A DNA stretch of 64,000 bases from Tardiphaga sp. (GCF_028290495.1 NZ_JAQGJT010000063.1:1-64000), one strand, 5' to 3'. Positions 37,357 to 46,508 are shown, numbered from the stretch's first letter. Notes: a model not told the origin generated them from the letters alone. A program made the numbers and translations.

Positions 37357-38189
37357 AGCCCGCCCCCTTCGCCTATGAACGTCCCCGCGACCTGCCGGCG
37401 GCGCTTGCCGCGATGGGAAGCTACGATGGCGTCGTAAAAATCATCGCCGGCGGTCAGTCGCTCGGCCCGATGCTGAACCTGCGTCTCGTCCAGCCGGACC
37501 TGATCGTTGATATTGCGGGCCTCGCCGAGTTGAAGCATGTCGAGCGCGTCGGTGAAGATTTAGTGATCGGCGCCTGCGTCACCCATGCCGACATCGAGGA
37601 CGGCCGCATCGCTGACGTCACCCGTGGCGCCATGCAGCGCGTCGCCGCGGGCATCGCTTATCGCGCGGTGCGCAACCGCGGCACCATCGGCGGCTCGCTC
37701 AGCCACGCCGATCCCAGCGCAGACTGGGTGTCGGCGCTGTCGGCGCTCGGCGCAACGCTAACGCTGCGCAGCGCGAGCGGCGCGCGTCATGTCGCCATGA
37801 AGGACTTTATTGTTGGCGCGCTGGAAAGCGTGCTGGTGCCCGGCGAGATGATCGAGGCCGTGCGAGTGCCCGCAATGTCCGCTTCGGCGCGCTGGGGCTA
37901 CGTCAAGGCCTGCCGCAAGACCGGCGAATTCGCCCATGCCATTGGCGCTGTGCTGATCGATCCGGCGGCGGCGACGGCGCGCGTTGTGATCGGCGCGGTC
38001 GAGGCCGCGCCCATCGTCATCGACGACGCGGCCGAATTTTTCGGTGGTCGAATCGATGGCGACTTCGGCCGAAAGTTCGATCCGCGCGTCGCCGACAAGC
38101 TGCTGTCGAATGCCGGCATCACGGACGCCGCCGACCGGCATATTCACATCGCCGTATTGCGCAAGGCTATCGCGGAGGCCGCGGCATGA
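37353..38189 (+). CDS. Molybdenum hydroxylase FAD-binding subunit (CoxM family)
   Basis: 278 residues; passes electrons from the iron-sulfur subunit to the acceptor through FAD. FAD motifs IIAGGQSLGPMLNLRL (about 30-45) and RNRGTIGGSLSHADPSAD (about 108-125), followed by the CO_deh_flav_C domain. Overlaps both neighbours by four bases (37353-37356 and 38186-38189), so the three subunits are translationally coupled. Confidence 0.93.
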   Translation: MKPAPFAYERPRDLPAALAAMGSYDGVVKIIAGGQSLGPMLNLRLVQPDLIVDIAGLAELKHVERVGEDLVIGACVTHADIEDGRIADVTRGAMQRVAAGIAYRAVRNRGTIGGSLSHADPSADWVSALSALGATLTLRSASGARHVAMKDFIVGALESVLVPGEMIEAVRVPAMSASARWGYVKACRKTGEFAHAIGAVLIDPAAATARVVIGAVEAAPIVIDDAAEFFGGRIDGDFGRKFDPRVADKLLSNAGITDAADRHIHIAVLRKAIAEAAA

Positions 38190-39394
38190 ACAATATCGAA
38201 CTCACGGTGAATAGCCGCGCCGTCAACGCGCTGGTCGAGCCGCGCACCAGCCTGGCCGATTTCCTGCGCGACGAGCGTGATCTCACCGGCACCCATCTCG
38301 GCTGCGAACATGGAGTCTGCGGCGCCTGCACGCTCTTGCTCGACGGCGTGCCGGCGCGCTCCTGCATCACTTTTGCGGTGTCTTGCGACGGCGCGGATGT
38401 CACCACCATCGAAGGCCTCGATGATGACGAGATTGCCATTGAGCTTCGTGCGGCGTTCACCCGCGAGCACGCGCTGCAATGCGGCTATTGCACGCCGGGC
38501 ATGCTGGTCTCGGCGCGCGATCTGGTGAAGCGGTTGCCGGACGCCGATGAGCAGGCCATCCGCGTCGGTATGAGCGGCAACCTGTGCCGTTGCACCGGTT
38601 ATGTCGGCATCGTCAACGCCATCAGCTTGGTGATCTCGGCGCGCCGTGCCCGCGACATTGCGCCGGAACCCGATGCTGGCCGCAAGCTACTCGGCCCGGT
38701 CGGCTCGGGGCATCAGGCCTGCACGGCATCGCATAAGCTCGCCGCGCGGCCGCCCGCGATGATGGAGCAGGCCGCTGCTACGGTCGCGCCCCTCGTCATT
38801 CCCGATTTCACGCCGTCCACCATTCTCCAGCAGCACTTTGACGTCGCGCACCCACCAGCAACGGTGTTCGCGATGTTCGGCGACATCGCCGCCGTCGCAT
38901 CCTGCCTGCCCGGCGCGTCGCTGACCGGCGTGCCGGTGCCGGAGCGCGTCGAGGGCGCGATCCGCGTGAAGATCGGGCCGATCTCCGCGAACTTCAACGG
39001 CGCGGCGCGCGTCGAAAGCGATCCTGCCGCGCTGTCCGGCCGTATCCTCGGGATTGGCCACGACCAGCGGAGCCGTTCGCAGACGCAGGGCGAGATTCGC
39101 TACCGGCTGCTGCCGATCGATGGTGGTGCTGCGACGCGGGTCGAACTGTCGATCGGTTTCAGCCTGACCGGCATGCTGGCGCAGGTCGGACGCTCGGGGC
39201 TGGTGCGCGATCTCGCCGCAAGGCTGATCGCCGAATTTGCGCGCAATCTCGATCGTCGCCTGTCCGGCGACGCGGGCGCAGCCATCGCGCCGGTCGCCGA
39301 CTTGAATGGAATCTCGCTTGTCTTCGGCCTGCTGCGCGACCGCGCAATTCGGGCGTTGCGCCGGATCATCGGGCGCGGAGACCGGGCATCATGA
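38186..39394 (+). CDS. Fusion of molybdenum hydroxylase [2Fe-2S] subunit (CoxS) and CoxG-like SRPBCC domain
   Basis: 402 residues. Residues 1-150 are a complete CoxS-type subunit: plant-ferredoxin cluster at C40, C45, C48 and C60, and the second cluster at C99, C102, C134 and C136. After a linker, residues about 205-370 form a CoxG/SRPBCC domain (FDVAHPPATVFAMFGDIAAVASCLPGASL is read here in parts: VFAMFGDI and CLPGASL). CoxG homologues are normally separate proteins that anchor the enzyme to the membrane. The usual CoxS is 150-170 residues, so the fusion is real, with no stop or frameshift between. The C-terminal 30 residues are hydrophobic/basic and may touch the membrane. Confidence 0.9.
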   Translation: MNNIELTVNSRAVNALVEPRTSLADFLRDERDLTGTHLGCEHGVCGACTLLLDGVPARSCITFAVSCDGADVTTIEGLDDDEIAIELRAAFTREHALQCGYCTPGMLVSARDLVKRLPDADEQAIRVGMSGNLCRCTGYVGIVNAISLVISARRARDIAPEPDAGRKLLGPVGSGHQACTASHKLAARPPAMMEQAAATVAPLVIPDFTPSTILQQHFDVAHPPATVFAMFGDIAAVASCLPGASLTGVPVPERVEGAIRVKIGPISANFNGAARVESDPAALSGRILGIGHDQRSRSQTQGEIRYRLLPIDGGAATRVELSIGFSLTGMLAQVGRSGLVRDLAARLIAEFARNLDRRLSGDAGAAIAPVADLNGISLVFGLLRDRAIRALRRIIGRGDRAS

Positions 39395-39469
39395 ATCGAC
39401 GTTCGCGCATCCTGCGGGGCGGCGAGGTTTGGACTGCGCCACTTCACCAGCGTTCATTGGGAGAATGAC

Positions 39470-40624
39470 ATGACACGAACCTTCAAGGCCATTCCGGCGA
39501 TCGCTCTGGCGCTCGCCGTGTTCAATGGCGCAGCCTATGCGCAAACCATCAAGATCGGCGTCAACGAACCGCTCACCGGCGCCTTCGCCGCTTCGGGCAC
39601 CTATGTCGTCAACGGCGCCAAGATCGCCGCCGACGAAATCAACGCCAAGGGTGGCGTGCTCGGCAAGAAGATCGAGCTGGTCATCGAGGACAACAAGAGC
39701 AACCCGACCGAAGCCGCCGCTGTTGCGGAGAAACTCATCACCCGCGACAAGACACCGGTGCTGCTCGGCGCCTGGGGCTCCAGCCTGACGCTCGCCGTGA
39801 TGCCGAAGCTGATCGAATACGAGACCGCGATGGTGGTTGAGACCTCGTCGGCCGGCAAGATCACTACCTCTGGCAATCCCTACATCTTCCGCATCTCGCC
39901 GCCGTCGGCGGTGGAAGGCGCGGCGTTCAGCAAGATCATCGACAAGCTCGCGATCAAGAAGGCCGACTTCCTGGTCATCAACAATGACTGGGGTCGCGGG
40001 ACCGCCGAGGACTTCGGCAAGATGATGAAGGAGCACGGCATCACCATCGGTCTGGTCGAGACCATGGACCAGTCGGCACAGGACATGAGCGCCCAGCTTG
40101 CCAAGATCAAGGCGTCGGACTCCGAGACCGTCATCGTCACCACCGCGGTCGATCAGCTGACGCTGATCTTCAAGCAGGCCGCCGCGATCGGCCTGAAGAA
40201 GCGCATCATCACCACCGGCGGCTCGCAGAACCCCGACCAGATCATTGCCCAGGCGGGTGCTGCTGCCAACGGCACGATGCACCTGACCACCTTCCTGCCG
40301 TGGTACCCCGACAAGACGCCGAACCCGGAAGCTACCAACTACTTCATCGGTGAGTGGAAGAAGCGCGGCTTTGAATTCGCCGGCGTCACCGAAAGCTTTC
40401 GCGGCTATGACGGCATCCGCACCATTGCGGCGGCGATCGAGAAGGCCGGCAAGGCCGAGCCGGCGGCGATCAAGGCGGCGCTGTGGGAGATCAATATCAA
40501 GGGCCTGAACGGCGACATCGTGTTCAGGAAGTCTGGCCCCGCAGGCTCGGAGAGCGGCCAGAGCTTCCCGAACGTCTATCTGATCGAAATCACCGACGGC
40601 AAAGTCGGCATGAAGACGCTCTAA
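39470..40624 (+). CDS. HAAT-type ABC transporter substrate-binding protein (LivK-like)
   Basis: 384 residues. The signal peptide (1-23) ends AAYA. The mature part is a Peripla_BP_6 two-lobed receptor: IKIGVNEPLTGAFAASGTYVVNGA, EDNKSNPTEAAAVAEKLI, and RISPPSAVEGAAF. Such proteins bind branched-chain amino acids, amides, urea or aromatic acids. Its place directly behind the molybdenum hydroxylase suggests that the ligand is that enzyme's substrate or a relative. The ATG at 39470 follows GGGAGAATGAC. A palindromic repeat comes right after its stop. Confidence 0.92.
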   Translation: MTRTFKAIPAIALALAVFNGAAYAQTIKIGVNEPLTGAFAASGTYVVNGAKIAADEINAKGGVLGKKIELVIEDNKSNPTEAAAVAEKLITRDKTPVLLGAWGSSLTLAVMPKLIEYETAMVVETSSAGKITTSGNPYIFRISPPSAVEGAAFSKIIDKLAIKKADFLVINNDWGRGTAEDFGKMMKEHGITIGLVETMDQSAQDMSAQLAKIKASDSETVIVTTAVDQLTLIFKQAAAIGLKKRIITTGGSQNPDQIIAQAGAAANGTMHLTTFLPWYPDKTPNPEATNYFIGEWKKRGFEFAGVTESFRGYDGIRTIAAAIEKAGKAEPAAIKAALWEINIKGLNGDIVFRKSGPAGSESGQSFPNVYLIEITDGKVGMKTL

Positions 40625-40631
40625 CGCCAAC

Positions 40632-40779
40632 TGTCATTCCGGTTCGCGTGCCGCGCGAGCGGCGCGCGAACCGCCGCCACTCCAATTGGAGTGGCGGGGA
40701 ATCCAGACAAGTTCAGAACAGTTCAGGATTCCGGGTCTGCACCAGCCGGCTTCGCCGTCGGTCGTAGCCCGGAATGACA
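40632..40779. repeat. 148-bp palindromic element between the binding-protein gene and livH
   Basis: Terminal inverted repeats TGTCATTCCGG (40632-40642) and CCGGAATGACA (40769-40779). Inside are a hairpin of GGTTCGCG/CGCGAACC arms (40641-40672) and a perfect 24-bp palindrome centred on CCAATTGG (40674-40697). It resembles a dispersed, MITE-like repeat of this bacterial family. It would give the mRNA several stable hairpins. Confidence 0.75.
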
Positions 40780-40792
40780 TAGAGGATTAATT

Positions 40793-41665
40793 TTGGATCA
40801 GCTTCTGCAACATCTCCTCAACACGCTGGTGCTCGGTGGCACTTATGCGCTGCTAGGTATCGGGCTGACGCTGATCTTCGGCATCATGAACGTCGTGAAT
40901 TTTACTCACGGCGTGCTCTACACCTTCGGCGCCTACATGATGTTCATCGTCGTGCATCAGCTTGGCGTGAATTTCTTTTTGGCGCTGCCACTGTCCATCG
41001 TCGCCGGCTGGCTGCTCGGCGCCGCGATCGAACTTCTGCTGTTGCGTCCCCTGCGTGGCGCGGATATCGACACCACCATGCTGGTGATGATAGGCGCCTG
41101 GATCGCCATGCAATCCGGCGCGCTGTGGATCTGGGGCGGCGTGGCAAAATCGGTCGATAACCCGTTTCCCGACGCGCCCTTGGTAATCGGCCCGGTCTCG
41201 GTATCCTGGCTGCGGCTGTTCGTGCTCGCCGCGGCGGCTCTTTTGATCGTGATCGCCTATCTGCTGATCAACCGCACCAGGCTCGGCAAGGCGATGCGCG
41301 CCACCTTCCAGGATTCAGATACGGCTGCTCTGATGGGCGTAAACGTCAGCTGGATCTACACCTCGACCTTCGCCATCGGCTCCAGTCTCGCGGCAGCCGC
41401 CGGCGCGCTGCTCGGCCCGGTATACGTGATCTTCCCGCAAATGGGCGACCTCGCGGCCGTGAAAGCCTTCGCCATCGTCATTCTCGGCGGCCTCGGTAAC
41501 ATCACCGGCGCGGTGATCGGCGGTTTCATTCTGGCGTTGGCCGAAGAACTAGGCGCCGGCTACGTCTCGTCGGGCTACCGTGACGCGATGGGCTTCCTGA
41601 TCATCATCGCGGTGCTGATCTTCAAACCCACCGGGCTGTTCGCCAGGGCGGAGCGCGTCGGATGA
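40793..41665 (+). CDS. HAAT ABC transporter permease LivH-like
   Basis: 290 residues with about eight transmembrane helices. LivH landmarks: LVLGGTYALLGIGLTLIFGIMNVVNFTHG near the N-terminus (in parts: GGTYALLGIG and NVVNFTHG), and LGGLGNITGAVIGGFIL near the end. The start is TTG at 40793, with AGAGG seven bases upstream and no better ATG. Overlaps livM by four bases. Confidence 0.92.
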   Translation: MDQLLQHLLNTLVLGGTYALLGIGLTLIFGIMNVVNFTHGVLYTFGAYMMFIVVHQLGVNFFLALPLSIVAGWLLGAAIELLLLRPLRGADIDTTMLVMIGAWIAMQSGALWIWGGVAKSVDNPFPDAPLVIGPVSVSWLRLFVLAAAALLIVIAYLLINRTRLGKAMRATFQDSDTAALMGVNVSWIYTSTFAIGSSLAAAAGALLGPVYVIFPQMGDLAAVKAFAIVILGGLGNITGAVIGGFILALAEELGAGYVSSGYRDAMGFLIIIAVLIFKPTGLFARAERVG

Positions 41666-42699
41666 ACCGGATTGCGACGCTGATCTGTCTGGCCATCTTC
41701 GTGTCCGTGCCGCTGTGGCTGCAGGACCCTTATCTGCTGAATGCGCTGATCACCACCGGCATCTTCATCATCGGCGCGATGAGCCTCAACCTGCTGCTCG
41801 GCTTCACCGGCCAGCTTAGCCTTGGCCATATCGCTTTCTTCGGCATAGGCGCCTATGTCAGCTCGCTGACCTCGCTCGGCTTCGATGTCCCGCTCATCGG
41901 CGATTTCCACGTCGTGCATGTGCCGTGGCCACCGGTCGCCGGCTTCGCGCTGGCGATTGTGATATCGAGCTTCTGCGGCTATCTGGTCGGCCGGCTTTCG
42001 TTCAGCGTGCGCGGCGCCTATTTCGTCATCGTCACCATTTCCTTCGCCGAAGTGGTGCGGCTGGTGGCGTTGAACTGGGTCGAGTTGACGCAAGGCCCGC
42101 TGGCGCTGACCAATATTCCCTCCATCACCATAGGGCTGCCCGGCCTCGGCTATCTCGTGTTGAAGACCAAGCTGCACAATTACTATCTGGTGCTGGCGGT
42201 CGCGGCTGTGTCCTATCTCCTGATCGCGCGGCTGGTGCATTCGCATTACGGCCGCGCGATGCGCGGACTGATGGAGAACGAAACCCTGGCCGTCGCCGTC
42301 GGCATCGACGTGACGAGGACGCTGACGCTGGCCGCAGTGATCTCGGCCGGCATAGCCGGCGCCGCGGGCAGTCTCTATGCGCATTACATCCGCATCATCG
42401 ATCCCGACGTGTTCGCCTTCATCAGCACCGTGACGATGGTGATCATGGTGGTGTCTGGCGGCAAGGGCTCGCTGGCGGGGCCGGTGATCGGCGGCGTGAT
42501 CTTCGGTCTGCTGCCGGTGTTCCTGCGGCCGATCATGCCGCCGGAGGCGCAGTGGATCACCTATGGCGGTGTGCTGATCGTGATCCTGTTTGTGCTGCCG
42601 CGCGGCATCGTACCAACGCTGGCGCCGCTCCTTGGGCTGTCGCGCAAGCAGGGCAATACCTCGCGCAAACCGGTCGCTGTGGTGGAGGAGGGGGCATGA
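41662..42699 (+). CDS. HAAT ABC transporter permease LivM-like
   Basis: 345 residues, about nine transmembrane helices. Typical stretches LLLGFTGQLSLGHIAFFGIGAY, RLSFSVRGAYFVIVTISFAEV and VSGGKGSLAGPVIGGVIF. Overlaps livH at its start and livG at its stop (both ATGA), consistent with tightly coupled subunits. The C-terminal tail after about 315 is charged and cytoplasmic. Confidence 0.93.
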   Translation: MNRIATLICLAIFVSVPLWLQDPYLLNALITTGIFIIGAMSLNLLLGFTGQLSLGHIAFFGIGAYVSSLTSLGFDVPLIGDFHVVHVPWPPVAGFALAIVISSFCGYLVGRLSFSVRGAYFVIVTISFAEVVRLVALNWVELTQGPLALTNIPSITIGLPGLGYLVLKTKLHNYYLVLAVAAVSYLLIARLVHSHYGRAMRGLMENETLAVAVGIDVTRTLTLAAVISAGIAGAAGSLYAHYIRIIDPDVFAFISTVTMVIMVVSGGKGSLAGPVIGGVIFGLLPVFLRPIMPPEAQWITYGGVLIVILFVLPRGIVPTLAPLLGLSRKQGNTSRKPVAVVEEGA

Positions 42700-43523
42700 C
42701 CATGCAAGCGCCTCGCGAAACCATTCTCAGCGTCGATCATGTCGGCATGCAGTTCGGCGGCCTTGTTGCTCTGTCGGATCTCAACTTCTCCGTCGGTGAA
42801 GGCGAGATTCTCAGCCTGATCGGCCCGAACGGCGCCGGCAAGACCACCGCGTTCAACCTGATGACCGGTTTCCTCACGCCGACCAAGGGCGAGGTGAAGT
42901 ATCGCGGCGTCGTGCTGAAGGGCCTGAAGTCGCATGAGATCGCCGACCTCGGCCTGATCCGCACTTTCCAGCGTACCAGTGTATTTCCGCGCGATACGGT
43001 GTTCGACAACGTGCTGATCGGCCTGCACCGCCAGGGCAAGCTTGGCCTGTTCGAGGCGCTGCTCGGTCTGCCGCGCGCGCGCGCCTCCGAGCGCGCGCAG
43101 CGCGAGCGCGCCGCCGAACTGGTGTCGTGGATCGGGCTCGAGCACCGCGCCAACGATCTCGCCGGCTCGCTGTCCTATGGCGAGCAGCGGCTGGTCGGCG
43201 TCGCGCTGGCATTGGCGGCGCAGCCGAAGATGCTGCTGCTCGATGAGCCAGTCTCCGGCATGAACGCTTCGGAGACGCATACTTTCGTGCAGCTGATCCG
43301 CACCATCCGCGACCGCGGCATCACCATCCTCTTGGTCGAGCACGACATGCCGATGGTGATGGGCGTGTCGGACCGCATCGTGGTGCTGAACTACGGCCGC
43401 ATCATCGCCGAAGGCACGCCCGACGAGATCCGCAACAATCCCGCTGTCATCGAGGCCTATCTCGGCCAGGGCGCCAAGCAGGTCGCGAAGCCTGATGCGC
43501 GAAAGGCCATACCGCATGCTTGA
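42696..43523 (+). CDS. HAAT ABC transporter ATP-binding protein LivG-like
   Basis: 275 residues. Walker A GPNGAGKTT, Q-loop IRTFQRTSVF, signature LSYGEQRLV, Walker B MLLLDEPVSGMN and switch His in LLVEHDMPMVM. The C-terminal BCA_ABC_TP_C extension carries the YLG motif (VIEAYLGQG). Start ATG 42696 (ATGA with livM) or ATG 42702. Overlaps livF by eight bases. Confidence 0.94.
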   Translation: MTMQAPRETILSVDHVGMQFGGLVALSDLNFSVGEGEILSLIGPNGAGKTTAFNLMTGFLTPTKGEVKYRGVVLKGLKSHEIADLGLIRTFQRTSVFPRDTVFDNVLIGLHRQGKLGLFEALLGLPRARASERAQRERAAELVSWIGLEHRANDLAGSLSYGEQRLVGVALALAAQPKMLLLDEPVSGMNASETHTFVQLIRTIRDRGITILLVEHDMPMVMGVSDRIVVLNYGRIIAEGTPDEIRNNPAVIEAYLGQGAKQVAKPDARKAIPHA

Positions 43524-44220
43524 GATCACCGACATGGTCTGCGGCTACGGCCAGATCACCGCGCTGAAAGGCATCACGCTGAGCGTCAAGGCCGGGCAAC
43601 TGGTGGCGCTGATCGGCGCCAACGGCGCCGGCAAGAGCACGACTTTGCGCGCGATCTCCGGCCTGGTGCCGCCGCGCGCCGGCACCATGACCTTCGAGGG
43701 CGAGGACATCACGTCAGCCGGTCCGCAGCGGGTGCTGAAGAAGGGTATCGCGCATTGCCCGGAGGGCCGCCGGGTGTTTCCGCACATGACGGTGGCGGAA
43801 AATCTCGATATGGGCGCCTATCTGCGCTCGGACACGTCGGAGATCGTCGCTGACCGCGACCGCATCTACGGCGAATTCCCGCGGCTGGCGGAGCGCCGCA
43901 AGCAAGCAGCCGGCACCTTGTCCGGTGGCGAGCAGCAGATGCTGGCGATCGGGCGCGCGCTGATGTCGCGGCCGCGGCTGGTGATGTTCGACGAGCCGTC
44001 GCTCGGGCTCGCGCCCAACATCGTGGAGCGCACCTTCGCGATCATTCGCGCCATCCGCGATGCCGGCACCACGGTGCTGCTGGTCGAACAGAATGCCTTT
44101 GCCGCGCTGGACATGTGCGATCATGCCTATCTCCTGGAAGCCGGCCGCGTGGTGCTGTCAGGCGCAGGCAGCGACCTGATCGAGAACGAGCATGTCCGGC
44201 GGGCCTATCTTGGCGGATGA
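43516..44220 (+). CDS. HAAT ABC transporter ATP-binding protein LivF-like
   Basis: 234 residues from ATG 43516; an in-frame ATG at 43495 would overlap livG more. Walker A GANGAGKST, Q-loop region CPEGRRVFPHMTVAENL, signature LSGGEQQML, Walker B LVMFDEPSLGLAP and switch H-region LLVEQNAFAAL, where His is replaced by Gln as usual in LivF. Completes the five-component transporter. The following Rieske gene starts inside it. Confidence 0.94.
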   Translation: MLEITDMVCGYGQITALKGITLSVKAGQLVALIGANGAGKSTTLRAISGLVPPRAGTMTFEGEDITSAGPQRVLKKGIAHCPEGRRVFPHMTVAENLDMGAYLRSDTSEIVADRDRIYGEFPRLAERRKQAAGTLSGGEQQMLAIGRALMSRPRLVMFDEPSLGLAPNIVERTFAIIRAIRDAGTTVLLVEQNAFAALDMCDHAYLLEAGRVVLSGAGSDLIENEHVRRAYLGG

Positions 44221-44542
44221 GGTGGCCTGGGTCGCTGTTTGCGCGGCCGATCGGCTGAGCGAGCAGACGATGATCTGCGGCAGAGCGGCCGGCGTGGCGC
44301 TGCTGGTGATCCGCGACGGCGACCGGCTCTTTGCCTGCGAGCGCGCTTGTCCGCACGAGCAGGCCGATCTCAGCCTTGGCCGCGTCGATGACGGCAAGCT
44401 GTACTGCCCGCGCCATCTCGCCTGGTTCAGCCTGCAGGATGGCGGGATTTCACCGGGCTGGTCCAGCCGCGCGTTGCGGCGCTATCCCGCGCGGATCGCG
44501 AACGGTGAGGTGCAGGTGGATCTTGGCGCTGACGCGGGTTAG
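44192..44542 (+). CDS. Small Rieske [2Fe-2S] protein
   Basis: 116 residues. Cluster ligands C53-P-H55 and C72-PRH75 in the Rieske arrangement, with no catalytic domain attached. It resembles ferredoxin components of ring-hydroxylating dioxygenases or nitrite reductase small subunits. Start ATG 44192 overlaps livF by 29 bases; GTG 44222 is an alternative without loss of the domain. Last gene of the operon beginning at 33661; no oxygenase partner is in the window. Its stop overlaps that of the lrp gene on the opposite strand. Confidence 0.8.
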   Translation: MSGGPILADEVAWVAVCAADRLSEQTMICGRAAGVALLVIRDGDRLFACERACPHEQADLSLGRVDDGKLYCPRHLAWFSLQDGGISPGWSSRALRRYPARIANGEVQVDLGADAG

Positions 44543-45009
44543 CCGGCCAGCGCGGCGGGCGAGATGCTGCGCTTGACGACGCTGCGCATCGCGAAGCTCG
44601 AATGCAGCCGCGATACGCCTGGCATCCGCGACAGGTGCAGCTTGTGAATGCGCTCATAATCCGCCATGTCACGCGCCTGCACCTGGACCAGGTAATCGTC
44701 ATTGCCGGACATCAGGTGGCACGACACCACGTCCGGGCATTTGCGGATTTCCTTTTCAAAGGCCGCCAGCGCGTCTTCGCTCTGGCGCTCCAGCGTGATG
44801 TTGACCAGCACCGTCATCATGAAGCCGAGCTGGGTGGCGTCGATCTCGGCCGAATAGCCGCGGATTACGCCGCTCTCCTCGAGCTGGACCAGCCGCCGCG
44901 CGCAGGCCGTCGGCGACAGGCCGACGCGCTCGGACAGCAGCACCTGGCTGATGCGGGCATCCTTCACCAGCTCGCCGAGAATTTTCAGGTCGAACGAGTC
45001 GTGCGTCAT
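44539..45009 (-). CDS. Lrp/AsnC-family regulator
   Basis: 156 residues from ATG 45009; upstream in-frame starts up to 45147 would add an implausible leader. N-terminal helix-turn-helix (FDLKILGELVKDARIS, then LSERVGLSPTACARRLVQLE). C-terminal RAM domain with MMTVLVNITLERQ, CHLMSGNDDYLVQV and PGVSRLHSSFAMRSVVK. Divergent from dadA across a 161-bp gap, so it is probably the dadA activator responding to alanine or another amino acid, as DadR does in other proteobacteria. Confidence 0.9.
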   Translation of the reverse strand: MTHDSFDLKILGELVKDARISQVLLSERVGLSPTACARRLVQLEESGVIRGYSAEIDATQLGFMMTVLVNITLERQSEDALAAFEKEIRKCPDVVSCHLMSGNDDYLVQVQARDMADYERIHKLHLSRMPGVSRLHSSFAMRSVVKRSISPAALAG

Positions 45010-45170
45010 GAGCTGGTTTCCGGTGAATAATGCTGGATTTTGTCTACCTGACGCAGAAATCCGCCGCAATACGCCAATTTTACCGGTGACTACGCCGGGA
45101 ACTACCGCGACAGGGCTGGCATGGTGATGTGGCGCCATCTGCTGCATCCAGCCCGCCGAGGAATGTTTTC

Positions 45171-46424
45171 ATGAAAGTTGTTGTTCTCGGCGCTGGCGTC
45201 GTTGGCGTGACATCGGCCTATTATCTCGCCCGCGCCGGCTTTGACGTGACGGTGCTGGAGCGCCAGCCCGGTGCGGGTCTCGAGACCAGTTTTGCCAATG
45301 CCGGCGAGGTATCGCCCGGCTACGCCTCGCCCTGGGCGGGGCCGGACGTACCGCTAAAGGCGATCCGCTGGATGATGGACAAGCACGGCCCGCTGGTGGT
45401 CCGGCCGCAGGTCGATCCCGCGATGTGGCGTTGGATCTTTCAGATGCTGCGCAACTGCACGGCCGATCGTTACGCGCTCAACAAGTCGCGGATGGTGCGC
45501 ATCGCCGAATACAGCCGCGATTGCCTGCGCGAGCTGCGCGCCGACATCGGCATCGCCTATGACGAGCGCAGCCAGGGCACGCTGCAGCTGTTCCGCAAGC
45601 AATATCAACTCGACAGCGTCGGCGGTGATATCGCCGTGCTCAAGCAATACAATGTGCCCTACGAGGTGCTGGACGTCGAAGGCTGCATTCGCGTCGAGCC
45701 GGGCCTGGCCGCGACGCGCGACCGTTTCGTCGGTGGTCTGCGGCTGCCGGACGACGAGACCGGCGATTGCCACAAGTTCACGCAGCGGCTCGCGCAGGTC
45801 GCGGCCGGGATGGGTGTGAAATTCGAATATGGCGTCAATGTCACGTCGATCGATGTCGCCGGTGGACGTGTCGCGCAGGTGACGACGGACAAGGGCGCGT
45901 ATACGGCGGACAGCTTTGTCGTCGCGCTCGGCAGCTTCTCGCCCTTCGTGCTGCGCCCGCTCGGCATCAAGGTGCCGGTCTACCCGGTCAAGGGCTATTC
46001 GATCACCGTGCCGATCGTCGATGCCGCGTTCGCCCCGGAGTCGACCGTGATGGATGAGACCTACAAGGTCGCGATCACGCGGATGGGCGACCGCATCCGC
46101 GTCGGCGGCACGGCGGAACTCAGTGGTTACGACATCAAGCTACATCCCAACCGCCGGGCGACGCTCGACCGTTCGCTGGTGGATCTGTTTCCGGCCGCCG
46201 GCGACCTGTCGCGCGCCGAGTTCTGGAGCGGATTGCGGCCGATGACGCCGGACGGCCCGCCGATCATCGGCACTGCGCGCTATCCGAACCTGTTCCTCAA
46301 CACCGGCCACGGCACGCTGGGCTGGACGATGGCCTGTGGCGCCGCGCGGGTGGTGGCGGACCAGGTCGCCGGCCGCGCGCCGGAGATCGACGCCGACGAC
46401 TTCAACCTGCGTCGCTACGGCTGA
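45171..46424 (+). CDS. dadA: D-amino acid dehydrogenase DadA
   Basis: Oxidises D-amino acids, chiefly D-alanine, to keto acids and ammonia, passing electrons to the respiratory chain. 417 residues, the usual length. N-terminal FAD-binding [21 protein letters not shown]; then [31 protein letters not shown] and [17 protein letters not shown] contact [14 protein letters not shown] near the end. The ATG at 45171 follows GAGGAATG. Divergent from the lrp gene. No alanine racemase gene is adjacent. Confidence 0.94.
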   Translation: MKVVVLGAGVVGVTSAYYLARAGFDVTVLERQPGAGLETSFANAGEVSPGYASPWAGPDVPLKAIRWMMDKHGPLVVRPQVDPAMWRWIFQMLRNCTADRYALNKSRMVRIAEYSRDCLRELRADIGIAYDERSQGTLQLFRKQYQLDSVGGDIAVLKQYNVPYEVLDVEGCIRVEPGLAATRDRFVGGLRLPDDETGDCHKFTQRLAQVAAGMGVKFEYGVNVTSIDVAGGRVAQVTTDKGAYTADSFVVALGSFSPFVLRPLGIKVPVYPVKGYSITVPIVDAAFAPESTVMDETYKVAITRMGDRIRVGGTAELSGYDIKLHPNRRATLDRSLVDLFPAAGDLSRAEFWSGLRPMTPDGPPIIGTARYPNLFLNTGHGTLGWTMACGAARVVADQVAGRAPEIDADDFNLRRYG

Positions 46425-46508
46425 GGCCGGAGCGCCGTTTGTTTACGCGGCTGTCATATCAACCTGCCATAGCGACCGGAGGCGCCGTTTGAGGGCGCGC
46501 CCCTTGCT

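Noticed and set aside
46451..46470. PHO-like sequence CTGTCAT...CTGCCAT before the YbhN-like gene
   Set aside because: The two units are 13 bp apart instead of the required 11, so it is not a proper PhoB site.
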